Shown: in pieces, positions 26,475-36,402 of the stretch
How the letters are laid out: each line of letters starts with the position of its first letter
How positions within the stretch are numbered: the stretch's first letter is position 1
Origin: an uncultured Clostridia bacterium
GTDB taxonomy: Bacteria > Bacillota_A > Clostridia > TANB77 > CAG-508
Reading direction: 5' to 3'
NCBI GenBank assembly: GCA_947625985.1
Contig: CANQQF010000002.1
Location: forward strand, 1 to 64,000
Length of the DNA stretch: 64,000 nucleotides
Made by a program: the position numbers and the translations under genes
The notes under the pieces: model-generated
Told to the model about the DNA's origin: nothing
Database searches by the model: none
The model's input: the letters and a program-made list of their open reading frames with translations, nothing else

Positions 26475-28226
26475 TTAATCAATATCATATTTTTTTCTTG
26501 AAGCATAACTTGTATGTAATAATTTTTCAGCTAATTCTCCTCCTGGTTTACCTATATAATCTGCATAAATTTTTTTCAATATAGGATTTTCATGAGATTT
26601 CCTTATTGTACTTTTTTCATCTATTGTATATAAAGCATCTGCTCTTAATTTTCTTACATCAACTTCTGAGCGGATTTTTGAACTTTTAATTGGTTGACCT
26701 CCACCCATTATACATCCACCAGGACATGCCATTATCTCTACAAATTGATAATCAGATTTTCCACTTTGTATTTCTTCAAGTATTGTTTTTGCATTTGATA
26801 AACCACTTGCTGCAACTATTTTTATGTCTTTTCCTCCTATATTTATAGTAGCTCTTTTTATTCCTGCTCCTCCACGTACTTGCTCAAAATCAATTTTTTC
26901 TAAATCTTTTCCTGTTAAAGTATCTTGAGCTGTTCTTAATGCAGCTTCCATTACTCCTCCTGTTGTTCCAAATATAGCTCCTGCACCTGTTGCTTCACCC
27001 ATTGGACTATCAAATTCTCCATCTGCAAGATTTACAAAATCTATATTTGCTTGTTGTATCATTCTTGCTAATTCTCTTGTCGTTATAACAGCATCTACAT
27101 CACGAAGACCATCTACTTCCATTTCAGGACGAGTTTTTTCAAACTTTTTAGCTATACATGGCATAACTGATACAACATATATTTTCTTTGGATTTATATC
27201 TTCTTTTTTAGCATAATAAGACTTTAAAATTGCTCCAAACATTTGATGAGGTGATTTACATGTTGATAGGTGTGGCAATAAATCTGGATAGTTTGTTTCT
27301 ATATATTTTACCCATCCAGGCGAACATGATGTAATCATTGGAAGATTATCATTTTTAGAAAATCTTTCAACAAATTCATTTGCTTCTTCCATTATCGTGA
27401 AATCTGCACCTGTATTTGTATCAAACACTTTATCAAATCCTAATCTTTTTAAAGCTGTTACCATTTTTCCTTCTGCGTTTGTACCAATAGGCATTCCAAA
27501 TTCTTCTCCTATTCCAACTCTAACTGCTGGTGCTGTTTGTGCAATAACAACTGTATCTGGATCTTTTATTTTCTCCCATACATTATCAATTTCTTCTTTC
27601 TCATGCAATGCTCCTGTTGGACAAGCTTGGATACATTGTCCACAAAATGTACAGTTAACATTATTTAAACTATTGTTCCCTACTGTTGAAACACATGATT
27701 CAAATCCTCTATTTATACAATCAATTGCTCCTACTCCTTGAACATTTTTACATGCAGCAACACATCTTCTACATAAAATACATTTATTTGTATCTCTAAC
27801 AATAGATGGAGATATATCATCTATATCATGTTTTATTCTTTCTCCTTCATATTCAATTGTAGACATATTAAATTGTTTTGCTAATGTTTGTAATTCGCAA
27901 TTTCCTGAACGAATACATGTTAAACAGTCTTGTGGATGGTTAGATAGTATTAAGTCTAACATCATTTTTCTTGCTTCCATTAATTCTGGTGTATTTGTAT
28001 GTACTACCATTCCATCTTCTGCCATTTGTATACATGAAGGAACACAACCTCTTCTTCCTTCGATTTCAACTATACACATTCTACAGTCACCAACTGCATT
28101 TATTTGTTTTAAATAACATAGAGTAGGAATGTCAATTCCAGCTTGTTTGGCAGCTTGTAATACTGTAGTATTTTTATTAACTTTTACTTCTCTATTATCT
28201 ATAGTTAATGTTATCATATCTTCCAT
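26475..28226 (-). CDS. hydA: [FeFe] hydrogenase catalytic subunit HydA
   Basis: Makes or uses H2 in a trimeric, NADH-linked (probably electron-bifurcating) hydrogenase. The 583 residues run: [2Fe-2S] domain (GDCRMCIVEIEG), His/Cys [4Fe-4S] region (NHPQDCLTC), two [4Fe-4S] sets (CILCRRCVAAC, CTFCGQCIQACP) and the H-cluster domain with L1 TSCSPGW, L2 MPCIAKK and L3 ACPGGCIMGGGQP. All cluster ligands are present. It is cytoplasmic and the last gene of hydCBA. A normal ferredoxin-only hydrogenase would lack the HydB and HydC partners. Confidence 0.97.
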   Translation of the reverse strand: MEDMITLTIDNREVKVNKNTTVLQAAKQAGIDIPTLCYLKQINAVGDCRMCIVEIEGRRGCVPSCIQMAEDGMVVHTNTPELMEARKMMLDLILSNHPQDCLTCIRSGNCELQTLAKQFNMSTIEYEGERIKHDIDDISPSIVRDTNKCILCRRCVAACKNVQGVGAIDCINRGFESCVSTVGNNSLNNVNCTFCGQCIQACPTGALHEKEEIDNVWEKIKDPDTVVIAQTAPAVRVGIGEEFGMPIGTNAEGKMVTALKRLGFDKVFDTNTGADFTIMEEANEFVERFSKNDNLPMITSCSPGWVKYIETNYPDLLPHLSTCKSPHQMFGAILKSYYAKKEDINPKKIYVVSVMPCIAKKFEKTRPEMEVDGLRDVDAVITTRELARMIQQANIDFVNLADGEFDSPMGEATGAGAIFGTTGGVMEAALRTAQDTLTGKDLEKIDFEQVRGGAGIKRATINIGGKDIKIVAASGLSNAKTILEEIQSGKSDYQFVEIMACPGGCIMGGGQPIKSSKIRSEVDVRKLRADALYTIDEKSTIRKSHENPILKKIYADYIGKPGGELAEKLLHTSYASRKKYDID

Positions 28227-28263
28227 TATGAATTTCCTCCTTAAATTTTAATACAACTTCAAT

Positions 28264-30120
28264 TTACTTTATAGCCTTAAATGGGCAATTATTTAAGCAA
28301 GTACCACATTTAATACATTTTTCTTGATCAATAACTCTTTTATCTCTTCCTTCACCTTTAATTGCATTAACAGGACAGCTTCTTTGGCATAACCCACAAC
28401 CCTTACATTTTTCTGAATCAATTGTAATTTTTGAAATTGCTTTACATTCTGAGGTTCTACAGTTTTTATCTATTGCATGTTCTTCAAATTCTTCTCTAAA
28501 ATATTTCATTGTACTTATAACTGGATTTGGTGCACATTGTCCTAACCCACAAACACTTGTCTTAGCAATCATTTTTGCAAGTTTCTCTAATCTTTCTAAA
28601 TCTTCTTTTTCACCCTTACCATCACAAAGTTTTTCTAATATTTCAAGCATTCTTTTTGTTCCTATTCTACAAGGAGTACATTTACCACAACTTTCACTTA
28701 CAGTAAATTCTAAATAAAATCTAGCTAAATTTACCATACATTTTGTATCGTCCATTATAATCATTCCACCAGATCCCATCATAGAACCAATATTTTTTAA
28801 AGATTCATAATCAATTGGAGTATCTAAATGTTCTTTTGGAATACAACCTCCTGAAGGTCCTCCTGTTTGTGCAGCTTTAAAATCTCTTCCGTTTGGTAAT
28901 CCTCCACCAATGTCATAAACTATTTCTCTTAATGTCGTTCCCATTGGTACTTCTACTAGTCCTATATTATTAACATTTCCTCCAAGTGCAAATACTTTTG
29001 TTCCTTTTGATTTTTCTGTACCTATTGAAGAATACCATTCAGCACCATTTAAAATAATTTTTGTTATATTAGCATATGTTTCTACATTATTTATTAATGT
29101 TGGCTTTCCCCATAATCCACGTTGAGCTGGGAATGGTGGTTTTAATCTTGGTTGACCACGTTTTCCTTCTATAGATTCTAGTAATGCTGTTTCTTCTCCA
29201 CAAACAAAAGCTCCCGCACCTAAACGAATTTCTATATCAAAATCAAAATCTGAACCAAATATTTTTTCTCCAAGTAATCCATATTCTCTTGCTTGTTCAA
29301 TAGCTATTTTTAATCTTTGAACTGCTATTGGATATTCTGCTCTAACATATATGTAACCCTTGTTTGCACCAATTGCATATCCTGCAATCGCCATAGCTTC
29401 TAATACACAATGTGGATCTCCTTCAAGAATACTTCTATCCATAAAAGCACCTGGATCACCTTCATCAGCATTACATACTACATATTTTTGTTTACCTTCA
29501 ACTATTTTTGTAAGTTCCCATTTTTTACCTGTTGGGAAACCTGCACCTCCACGTCCTCTTAATCCAGAGTCTGATATTACTTTTATTACATCATCTTGAC
29601 TCATTTCTTTTAAAACTTTTTCTAGTGCTTCATATCCTTCAAAAGCTAAATATTCATCTATATTTTCTGGGTTTATTACACCACAATTTTTAAGAGCTAT
29701 TCTTTTTTGTTTTTTATAGAAATTAAGTTCATCTAAACTATTTACTTTACTACCATCTATATCTTTACACAATAATCTTTCTACTTTTTTACCTTCTACA
29801 ATATGTGTTTGAATTATTTCTTCACAATCATCAGGTGTAACCATTGCATAGAAAGTATCTTCAGGACGAATTATAACTATTGGCCCTTTTGCACATAAAC
29901 CAAAGCATCCTGTTTTTATTACTCTAACATTTTCTATATTTTTTTCCTTTATTATCTTTTTAAAGTTTTCTAATATAAGTGGTGATTTTGATGAGGTACA
30001 TCCTGTTCCGTGGCATACTAAAATATGTTTTTCTCTTGTATCAGCACTTGTATTAACTCTTAGGTCTAATTCTTCTCTTTTTTCTTTTCTAATTTTATGA
30101 ATTTCTTCAATAGTTTTCAT
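28264..30120 (-). CDS. hydB: Hydrogenase NADH-binding subunit HydB (NuoF-like)
   Basis: Carries NAD and FMN sites and passes electrons to HydA. The 618 residues hold a thioredoxin-like [2Fe-2S] part (VCHGTGC, KTGCFGLCAKGP), the FMN/NADH domain (GRGGAGFPTGKKWE, NADEGDPGAFMD), the SCGKCTPCRIG [4Fe-4S] site and a C-terminal two-cluster ferredoxin (CKGCGLCQRSCP, CIKCGTCLNNCP). This domain order is that of bifurcating hydrogenases and NAD-reducing enzymes. AAGGAGG precedes the ATG; the gene lies 19 bases downstream of hydC. Confidence 0.97.
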   Translation of the reverse strand: MKTIEEIHKIRKEKREELDLRVNTSADTREKHILVCHGTGCTSSKSPLILENFKKIIKEKNIENVRVIKTGCFGLCAKGPIVIIRPEDTFYAMVTPDDCEEIIQTHIVEGKKVERLLCKDIDGSKVNSLDELNFYKKQKRIALKNCGVINPENIDEYLAFEGYEALEKVLKEMSQDDVIKVISDSGLRGRGGAGFPTGKKWELTKIVEGKQKYVVCNADEGDPGAFMDRSILEGDPHCVLEAMAIAGYAIGANKGYIYVRAEYPIAVQRLKIAIEQAREYGLLGEKIFGSDFDFDIEIRLGAGAFVCGEETALLESIEGKRGQPRLKPPFPAQRGLWGKPTLINNVETYANITKIILNGAEWYSSIGTEKSKGTKVFALGGNVNNIGLVEVPMGTTLREIVYDIGGGLPNGRDFKAAQTGGPSGGCIPKEHLDTPIDYESLKNIGSMMGSGGMIIMDDTKCMVNLARFYLEFTVSESCGKCTPCRIGTKRMLEILEKLCDGKGEKEDLERLEKLAKMIAKTSVCGLGQCAPNPVISTMKYFREEFEEHAIDKNCRTSECKAISKITIDSEKCKGCGLCQRSCPVNAIKGEGRDKRVIDQEKCIKCGTCLNNCPFKAIK

Positions 30121-30138
30121 TTGAAAAATCCTCCTTAA

Positions 30139-30630
30139 TTATTTTTTAGCTTCTAATTCATCTAAGACTTGATCAAGTTTTTGTACTGTTGCTTTTCCAT
30201 AAACTTCACCATTAACAGTAAATACTGGTGCTAATCCACAAGCTCCAACACATCTTGTTTCATCAATTGAGAACATACCATCTTTGGTAGTTTGTCCTGC
30301 TTCTATTCCTAATCTTTCTTTTAATCTATCAATTATTTTTTGAGACCCTTTAACGAAACAAGCTGTTCCTAAACATACTGAAATTGTATATTTTCCTTTT
30401 GGTTCTAATGTGAATCTTGAATAAAAAGTAATAACTCCGTAAATTTCTGCCATTGGCATATTTAAAAATTCAGATAACTGTTCTTGCGTATGTTTTGGAA
30501 TATATCCAAAATGTTCTTGAACTTCATTTAATATTTGAATCAAATTATCCTTTTCTGGTTTATAAATTTCAAAAATATTTTCTTTAAGAAATTTATCTTG
30601 CATTTCTTTGCTGCACTTTGTTTCTTCCAT
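30139..30630 (-). CDS. hydC: Hydrogenase subunit HydC (NuoE-like)
   Basis: A 163-residue thioredoxin-like [2Fe-2S] subunit. Ligands are in VCLGTACFVKGS and DETRCVGACGLAP; the four-helix N-terminal part (LNEVQEHFGYIPKHTQEQLSEF) is also typical. The start is ATG at 30630, with GGAGG eight bases before it; an ATG at 30645 has no ribosome site. It is the first gene of hydCBA, with the promoter at 30724-30752. Confidence 0.96.
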   Translation of the reverse strand: MEETKCSKEMQDKFLKENIFEIYKPEKDNLIQILNEVQEHFGYIPKHTQEQLSEFLNMPMAEIYGVITFYSRFTLEPKGKYTISVCLGTACFVKGSQKIIDRLKERLGIEAGQTTKDGMFSIDETRCVGACGLAPVFTVNGEVYGKATVQKLDQVLDELEAKK

Positions 30631-30723
30631 ATTCTTATCCTCCATTAAAAAAACTATTTATATAAATTTATTTAAATCAATTTTTATGCATTTAACTAAT
30701 TATATGTTTTTCAGAACAAATTA

Positions 30724-30752
30724 ATTATAACAAAACTGATTTTTTTATACAA
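30724..30752 (-). promoter_or_regulatory. hydCBA promoter
   Basis: TTGTAT, 17 bases, TATAAT on the minus strand, about 80 bases before the hydC ribosome site. Confidence 0.6.
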
Positions 30753-30857
30753 TGTTTTTTTTGAAAATTTTTGTCGAAATTTAGAGGTAAAAATGTAATT
30801 TTTGTTAAGCAATGAGAATTATTGAGTTTTTTGTATTTTAATGTAAATTTTTTTGCA

Positions 30858-30893
30858 CAAAAAAAGATAGCCTTTTTGTTTCAGACTATCTTC
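30858..30893 (-). terminator. uvrA terminator
   Basis: Stem agatagtc / ggctatct (one wobble), then a run of T on the minus strand, just after the uvrA stop. Confidence 0.8.
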
Positions 30894-30899
30894 ATAATT

Positions 30900-33725
30900 C
30901 TACAAATATTTCTTCAAAAACTTACCTGTATAAGATTTTTCATTTTTACATATTTCTTCAGGTGTTCCTGTTGCAACTACTTCTCCTCCTGCATCTCCAC
31001 CTTCTGGTCCTAAATCTACAATATAATCACAAGTTTTTATTAAATCTAAATTATGTTCTATAACAATTATGCTATTTCCAGTATCAACTAATCTTTGTAA
31101 AATTTTAACTAATTTATGAACATCTGCAATATGAAGTCCAGTTGTAGGTTCATCTAAGATATATAGTGTTTTTCCTGTTGCACGTTTTGAAAGTTCAGTT
31201 GCTAATTTAACACGTTGTGCTTCTCCTCCTGATAATGTAGTTGAAGGTTGTCCTAGTTTTATATATCCTAATCCAACATCATATAGTGTTTGGATTTTTT
31301 GTTTGATTCTAGGTATCTTATCAAAAAATTCTAAAGCTTCTTCAACTGTCATATCTAAAACATCTGCAATATTCTTTCCTTTATATTTTACCTCAAGAGT
31401 TTCTCTATTATATCTTTTACCTTTACACACTTCACATGGTACATAAACATCTGGCAAAAAATGCATTTCTATTTTGTGAACTCCATCACCATTACAACTT
31501 TCACATCTTCCTCCTGAAACATTAAAGCTAAATCTACCTTTTTTATATCCTCTAATTTTAGCTTCTTCTGTTGCAGAAAATAGATCTCTTATAAAATCAA
31601 ATACTCCTGTATATGTTGCTGGGTTTGAACGTGGTGTTCTTCCTATTGGAGATTGATCAATATTTATTATTTTATCAATATTTTTAATTCCTTTAACAGC
31701 TTTACATTTACCAGGTTTATCACTTGCTTTATTTATTTCTTTTGCAATTGTTTTATATAATACTTCATTTACTAGTGTTGATTTACCTGAACCTGATACA
31801 CCAGTAACACATGTAAATAAACCAAGAGGAAATGATACAGAAATATTTTTCAAATTATTTTCTGTAGCTCCTTGAACATCAATTGTTTTTGATTTAAGAA
31901 ATTTTCTTCTCTTTTTTGGAACTTTAATTTTTTTCTTTCCACTTAAATATTGTCCTGTTATTGATTTTTCAACTTTCATAATTTCTTCTGCTGTTCCTTG
32001 TGCCATTACTTTTCCACCATGTGAACCTGCACCAGGTCCAATATCTATAATCTGATCTGCTGCAAACATTGTATCTTCATCATGCTCGACTACAAGCAAT
32101 GTATTTCCTAAGTCTCTTAATTTCTTAAGGGTTGCTAACAACTTATCATTATCTCTTTGATGTAATCCAATACTAGGCTCATCTAATATATATAAAACTC
32201 CTGTCAATCCTGAACCAATTTGAGTTGCTAAACGTATACGTTGTGCTTCTCCACCTGATAATGTACCTGCACTTCTTGATAATGTTAAGTATTCAAGACC
32301 GACATCCATTAGAAATTGTAAACGCTTATCTAACTCTTTTAAAATTTGTTCAGCTATCATAGCTTGAGTTTTATTTAGTTTTAGTTTTCTTAAGAAACTT
32401 TGTATTTTATTAATTGACATTTCTGTCAATTGATTAATATTTTTATTGTTTATTTTTATTGATAATATTTCTTTTTTTAATCTCGCACCTTTACATTCTG
32501 GACAATCTGAGTTGCTCATATACATTTCATAAAAATCACGCATTCCTTGTGATTTTGTTTCACTATGACGTCTTTCTAATGTTGGTATCACACCCTCAAA
32601 TGGTGCTGTAAATTTTCTTACTCCTGCATATGATGAATATTCAAAATCTATTTCTTCATCTCCTGTACCATAAAGTATTTTATCTAAAAATTTACGTGGC
32701 AATTTTTTTATTGGTTGTTTAATATCTACTCCATAATGTCTCCCAATACTTTCAAAATACATTTTTGCCATAGTATCTCCACGCTTCATTGTACTTGCTC
32801 CAAAAGCTTTTACTCCATCATATAAAGTTTTGCTTTTATCTGGAATAATCAAATCTTCATCCATTTTCATTAAATATCCAATTCCTAGGCAACTTGGACA
32901 AGCTCCAAATGGATTATTAAATGAAAACATTCTAGGTGTTATCTCAGGAAAGCTAAATCCACAATCAGGACAAGCATAATTACAACTATATAATTTTTCT
33001 TCTTGTCCCACTATATCTATTGTTACTAAGTTGTCTGCATGTTTTAAAGCTGTTTCAACAGATTCAGTTAATCTACTTCTTATTTCAGGTTTTATAACAA
33101 GTCTATCAACTACTATATCTATATTATGTTTCTTCTTTCTATCTAATTGAATATCATCTGATAATTCATAAATATCGCCATCTATTTTTACTCTTACAAA
33201 ACCTTCTTTTTGATAACCTTCTAATTGTTTTACAAATTCTCCTTTACGCACACGAACAACTGGAGCAAGAACCTGTATTCTTGTTCCTTCTTTTAAATTT
33301 AATATATTATCAATTATTTGATCTATTGATTGCTTTTCTATTTTGTTACCACAATTAGGGCAATATGGTGTTCCAATTCTTGCATATAGTAAACGAATAT
33401 AATCATATATTTCTGTAACTGTTCCTACTGTTGAACGAGGATTTTTAGATGTTGTTTTTTGATCAATAGAAATTGCTGGTGATAAACCTTCTATTGATTC
33501 TACATTTGGTTTTTCCATAATTCCTAAAAATTGTCTTGCATATGAAGATAAACTCTCAACATATCTTCTTTGACCTTCAGCATATAAAGTATCAAATGCC
33601 AATGAAGATTTCCCTGACCCTGAAAGTCCTGTTATTACAACTAATTTATCTCTCGGAATTTCCAAATTAATATTTTTTAAATTATGTTCTTTTGCCCCTT
33701 TAATTATAATTTTATCGTTATTCAT
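30900..33725 (-). CDS. uvrA: Excinuclease ABC subunit A
   Basis: The damage-sensing ATPase of nucleotide excision repair, which loads UvrB. The 941 residues have both ATP-binding cassettes (Walker [13 protein letters not shown] and [12 protein letters not shown]; signatures [11 protein letters not shown] and [11 protein letters not shown]) and zinc fingers (CPDCGFSF...[12 protein letters not shown]...CEVCKG). Length is normal. It is a single gene; uvrB is at 39298 on the other strand. The ribosome site AAGGAGG is 13 bases from the ATG, which is long but no better start exists. Confidence 0.98.
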   Translation of the reverse strand: MNNDKIIIKGAKEHNLKNINLEIPRDKLVVITGLSGSGKSSLAFDTLYAEGQRRYVESLSSYARQFLGIMEKPNVESIEGLSPAISIDQKTTSKNPRSTVGTVTEIYDYIRLLYARIGTPYCPNCGNKIEKQSIDQIIDNILNLKEGTRIQVLAPVVRVRKGEFVKQLEGYQKEGFVRVKIDGDIYELSDDIQLDRKKKHNIDIVVDRLVIKPEIRSRLTESVETALKHADNLVTIDIVGQEEKLYSCNYACPDCGFSFPEITPRMFSFNNPFGACPSCLGIGYLMKMDEDLIIPDKSKTLYDGVKAFGASTMKRGDTMAKMYFESIGRHYGVDIKQPIKKLPRKFLDKILYGTGDEEIDFEYSSYAGVRKFTAPFEGVIPTLERRHSETKSQGMRDFYEMYMSNSDCPECKGARLKKEILSIKINNKNINQLTEMSINKIQSFLRKLKLNKTQAMIAEQILKELDKRLQFLMDVGLEYLTLSRSAGTLSGGEAQRIRLATQIGSGLTGVLYILDEPSIGLHQRDNDKLLATLKKLRDLGNTLLVVEHDEDTMFAADQIIDIGPGAGSHGGKVMAQGTAEEIMKVEKSITGQYLSGKKKIKVPKKRRKFLKSKTIDVQGATENNLKNISVSFPLGLFTCVTGVSGSGKSTLVNEVLYKTIAKEINKASDKPGKCKAVKGIKNIDKIINIDQSPIGRTPRSNPATYTGVFDFIRDLFSATEEAKIRGYKKGRFSFNVSGGRCESCNGDGVHKIEMHFLPDVYVPCEVCKGKRYNRETLEVKYKGKNIADVLDMTVEEALEFFDKIPRIKQKIQTLYDVGLGYIKLGQPSTTLSGGEAQRVKLATELSKRATGKTLYILDEPTTGLHIADVHKLVKILQRLVDTGNSIIVIEHNLDLIKTCDYIVDLGPEGGDAGGEVVATGTPEEICKNEKSYTGKFLKKYL

Positions 33726-33807
33726 TTTCTCATTACTTCCTCCTTGATTATACCGTAGCTTATTTTATCACATTTCTGCTCAAAAGTCATTATTTTTACA
33801 TTAATAA

Positions 33808-33831
33808 AGAGAAGGATTTTGTTCCTCCTCT
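33808..33831 (-). terminator. Probable ilvE terminator
   Basis: Stem agaggagga / tccttctct, but the T run behind it is short. Confidence 0.55.
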
Positions 33832-33837
33832 TGAATA

Positions 33838-34902
33838 TTAATTTACTTTATACGTCCAATTATATTTATCTTCTTTCTTTCCCCATTGTATACCTGTCAA
33901 TTCATCATATAATCTTTTAGTTACCTCTCCAGTTTGTTGATTATTTATTTCATAACCTTTATCTTTATATTGAAGTAATCCTATTGGAGAAATTACTGCT
34001 GCTGTTCCACATCCCCATGCTTCTTCTAGTGTTCCATTTTTCATAGCTTCATTTATTTCCTCTACACTTAATAATCTCTCTTCTACTTTATATCCCCAAT
34101 CTTTTAAAAGTTCAATACAAGACTTACGTGTAATTCCAGGAAGTACAGATCCTGTTAATTCAGGCGTAACTACAACACCATTAATTTTGAACATAACATT
34201 CATACTTCCAACTTCTTCAATATATTTTCTTTCTACTCCATCTAACCAAAGAACTTGGGAAAAACCTTTCTTTTCTGCCTTTTCTCCTGCTCTATTACTT
34301 GCTGCATAATTACCTCCACATTTTGCATAACCAGTTCCACCTTTAACTGCTCTGACATCTTCTGTTTCAATCATAATACTTACAGGATTTATTCCCTCTT
34401 TATAATAATTACCTACTGGTGATGCAATAATTACAAACATTGCATCATCTGATGCATGTACAGCAAGCTCTGGTGATGTAGCAATTATAAATGGTCTTAG
34501 ATATAAAGATGTTCCAGGTTGAGAAGGTACCCAATCTTTTTCTATACTTACATATTTAGTCAATGCCTCAACCATAAATTCTTCATCTATTTGAGGTAAG
34601 CATATTCTTTCAGCAGAATTGTTTAGCCTTTTGGCATTTTCATACGGTCTAAATAATTGAACCTCTCCTTCTGGTGTTCTATATGCTTTCATTCCTTCAA
34701 AAACTTCTGAACCATAGTGAAATACTGCTGCAGCTGGTGGAAGTGATAGATTTTCATATGGCACAATTCTAGCATCATGCCATCCTTTTCCTTTATTATA
34801 GTCCATCACAAACATATGGTCTGTAAAATATTCACCAAATGCAACTTTGCTTGGATCTACCTTTGCTTTAGGTTTTTGAGTTTTAACAATTTTGATTTCC
34901 AT
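33838..34902 (-). CDS. ilvE: Branched-chain amino acid aminotransferase
   Basis: Last step of Val, Leu and Ile synthesis (PLP enzyme, fold type IV). The 354 residues fit the BCAT II branch: YGSEVFEGMKAYR, LYLRPFIIA, the PLP lysine in YAKCGGNYAAS and GTAAVISPIG. The start is ATG at 34902, eight bases after AAGGGAG; starts further upstream would put the attenuator hairpin inside the protein. It is expressed alone, from a promoter 300 bases upstream through an attenuator with a Leu/Ile-rich leader peptide. Confidence 0.96.
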   Translation of the reverse strand: MEIKIVKTQKPKAKVDPSKVAFGEYFTDHMFVMDYNKGKGWHDARIVPYENLSLPPAAAVFHYGSEVFEGMKAYRTPEGEVQLFRPYENAKRLNNSAERICLPQIDEEFMVEALTKYVSIEKDWVPSQPGTSLYLRPFIIATSPELAVHASDDAMFVIIASPVGNYYKEGINPVSIMIETEDVRAVKGGTGYAKCGGNYAASNRAGEKAEKKGFSQVLWLDGVERKYIEEVGSMNVMFKINGVVVTPELTGSVLPGITRKSCIELLKDWGYKVEERLLSVEEINEAMKNGTLEEAWGCGTAAVISPIGLLQYKDKGYEINNQQTGEVTKRLYDELTGIQWGKKEDKYNWTYKVN

Positions 34903-34983
34903 TTTCATTTCTCCCTTCTTAATTAATTTATGCTTATTACATATTGTGCAACTTGTTATAAACTTAGCATCAAAAATATAAAA

Positions 34984-35019
34984 AAGATCCCTATAAAAAT
35001 AATATTTATAGAGATCTTT
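34984..35019 (-). terminator. Attenuator terminator in the ilvE leader
   Basis: Minus-strand hairpin aagatctctataaa / tttatagggatctt followed by a T run, lying between the leader peptide and ilvE. Its first arm (35003-35015) is exactly complementary over 13 bases to 35097-35109 inside the leader peptide gene, so it can pair there instead and leave no terminator. Confidence 0.8.
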
Positions 35020-35060
35020 TAATATCATACAATATTTACATTTTCACTAAGTCAAATAAA

Positions 35061-35162
35061 TTATAATTTTTTTGAGATCAGCGGGTATGACAAAATATCT
35101 CTATAAATACTATTTAAGAGATTAAGTAGTAGTATTAAATTAATAATTGCTACCATTGTCAT
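35061..35162 (-). CDS. ilvE leader peptide (attenuation)
   Basis: A 33-codon frame starting MTMVAIINLILLLNLLN. Codons 4-16 contain Val, three Ile and six Leu (five Leu codons in two clusters), the regulatory amino acids expected for a branched-chain operon. AAAGGGG lies nine bases before the ATG. The gene sits between a strong promoter and an intrinsic terminator ahead of ilvE, and its codons 18-22 hold the antiterminator arm. Ribosome stalling on scarce Leu or Ile would decide which hairpin forms. Confidence 0.75.
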   Translation of the reverse strand: MTMVAIINLILLLNLLNSIYRDILSYPLISKKL

Positions 35163-35193
35163 TTTCCATGACCCCTTTCTAAATTTGATTCAT

Positions 35194-35222
35194 ATTTTAT
35201 CACTTTAATTTTACAATGTCAA
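35194..35222 (-). promoter_or_regulatory. ilvE leader promoter
   Basis: TTGACA, 17 bases, TAAAAT on the minus strand: a near-consensus sigma-A promoter about 20 bases before the leader peptide ribosome site. Confidence 0.85.
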
Positions 35223-35266
35223 ATTATCATAATAATAAAATTTACCATATTAATCTTTATTTAATA

Positions 35267-36397
35267 TTATATCAAGTAGTTTTTTACTATGTTATAAAAC
35301 ACTTGTGTTCCAATTAATATTGGATTTATTCCTACTGTAAAATTCTCATTATGTTGAGGATAATATTTATCCTTTTGACATCCTACAAAAATCATACTAC
35401 CCGGAACATTTTCTAAAAAATATGAAAAATCTTCTGCACACATTGTTTGATAATTAGTTTCAACTGTATTGACAATTCCTGAAGCTATCTTCTGAACAAC
35501 TTCCGCTTCTTTTTCTGAATTAATAGTTGCTGGATAGTTTCCGATGAATTTTAATTCAGCTTTTGCCCCAAATTTTTTTGCAATCTCATTTACATTATTT
35601 ACTAATCTTTCTTTTACTTCTTTTCTAATTTTATTGTTAAAAGTTCTGCATATTCCTTTCATATATACTTTATCTGGTATAACATTATTATTTTTACCAC
35701 CTGTTATCGCTGTTACACCTAAAATAACTTTATCATCATTTTCAACATCAATAATAGCCATTTCTTTAATCATTTTCCCTATAAGATTTGCAATATATAT
35801 TGAATCTATACATTTTTCAGGCATAGCAGCATGACCACTTTTTCCGTATATAGTAATTTCAAAAGGATCTGTTGAAGCCATAACTGGTCCTGGTTTTATT
35901 CCAATAGTATCTTCTTTTAATTCACTCCATACATGTATTGCAAAAGCTTTATCCACTTTAGGATTTTCAAGAGCTCCATTTTGAATCATTGGGTTTGCTC
36001 CTCCATTTCCTTCCTCGTCTGGTTGGAATAAAAGTTTAACTGTACCTTTTAATCTATCTTTATTATCTATTAATATTTTAGCAAGTGAAAGAAGAATTGT
36101 CATATGTGCATCATGTCCACATGTATGTTTTACTCGACCTGTATCATCCATTATAACTGCATCTATATCACTTCTAAATAAAATACATGGACCATCTTTT
36201 TTCCCTTCTAATGTAGCAATTATTCCTGTTTTAAAAATGTCTGTGTTTAAATTAGTATATCCCATTTCATTTAATCTTTTTTTTATATAGCTAGACGTTT
36301 TGAATTCTTTTAAACCTGGTTCAGGATTATTCCATAAAAATTCTTTATCTTTGATCATTTGATTTCTCAAATCTTCTACCTCTTTTTCAATTTTCAT
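35267..36397 (-). CDS. M20-family amidohydrolase, probable N-acyl-diaminopimelate deacylase
   Basis: A 376-residue metallo-amidohydrolase with the M20D motifs: Cys/His in HTCGHDAHM, catalytic PDEEGNGG, IHVWSEL, a dimerisation-domain His in SGHAAMP and the C-terminal CAEDFSYF. Such enzymes include N-acetyl-DAP deacetylase, and this is the last gene of a dapD operon, which supports removal of the acyl group from acyl-DAP. Other amino-acid amidohydrolases share the motifs. The start is ATG at 36397, after AGGAAG. The dapL-like stop is six bases upstream. Confidence 0.85.
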   Translation of the reverse strand: MKIEKEVEDLRNQMIKDKEFLWNNPEPGLKEFKTSSYIKKRLNEMGYTNLNTDIFKTGIIATLEGKKDGPCILFRSDIDAVIMDDTGRVKHTCGHDAHMTILLSLAKILIDNKDRLKGTVKLLFQPDEEGNGGANPMIQNGALENPKVDKAFAIHVWSELKEDTIGIKPGPVMASTDPFEITIYGKSGHAAMPEKCIDSIYIANLIGKMIKEMAIIDVENDDKVILGVTAITGGKNNNVIPDKVYMKGICRTFNNKIRKEVKERLVNNVNEIAKKFGAKAELKFIGNYPATINSEKEAEVVQKIASGIVNTVETNYQTMCAEDFSYFLENVPGSMIFVGCQKDKYYPQHNENFTVGINPILIGTQVFYNIVKNYLI

Positions 36398-36402
36398 TGT
36401 CT

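Noticed and set aside
35061..35162. Leader frame as a small membrane protein or toxin
   Set aside because: The hydrophobic stretch alone could suggest this, but its position between a promoter and a switchable terminator before ilvE fits a regulatory peptide better.
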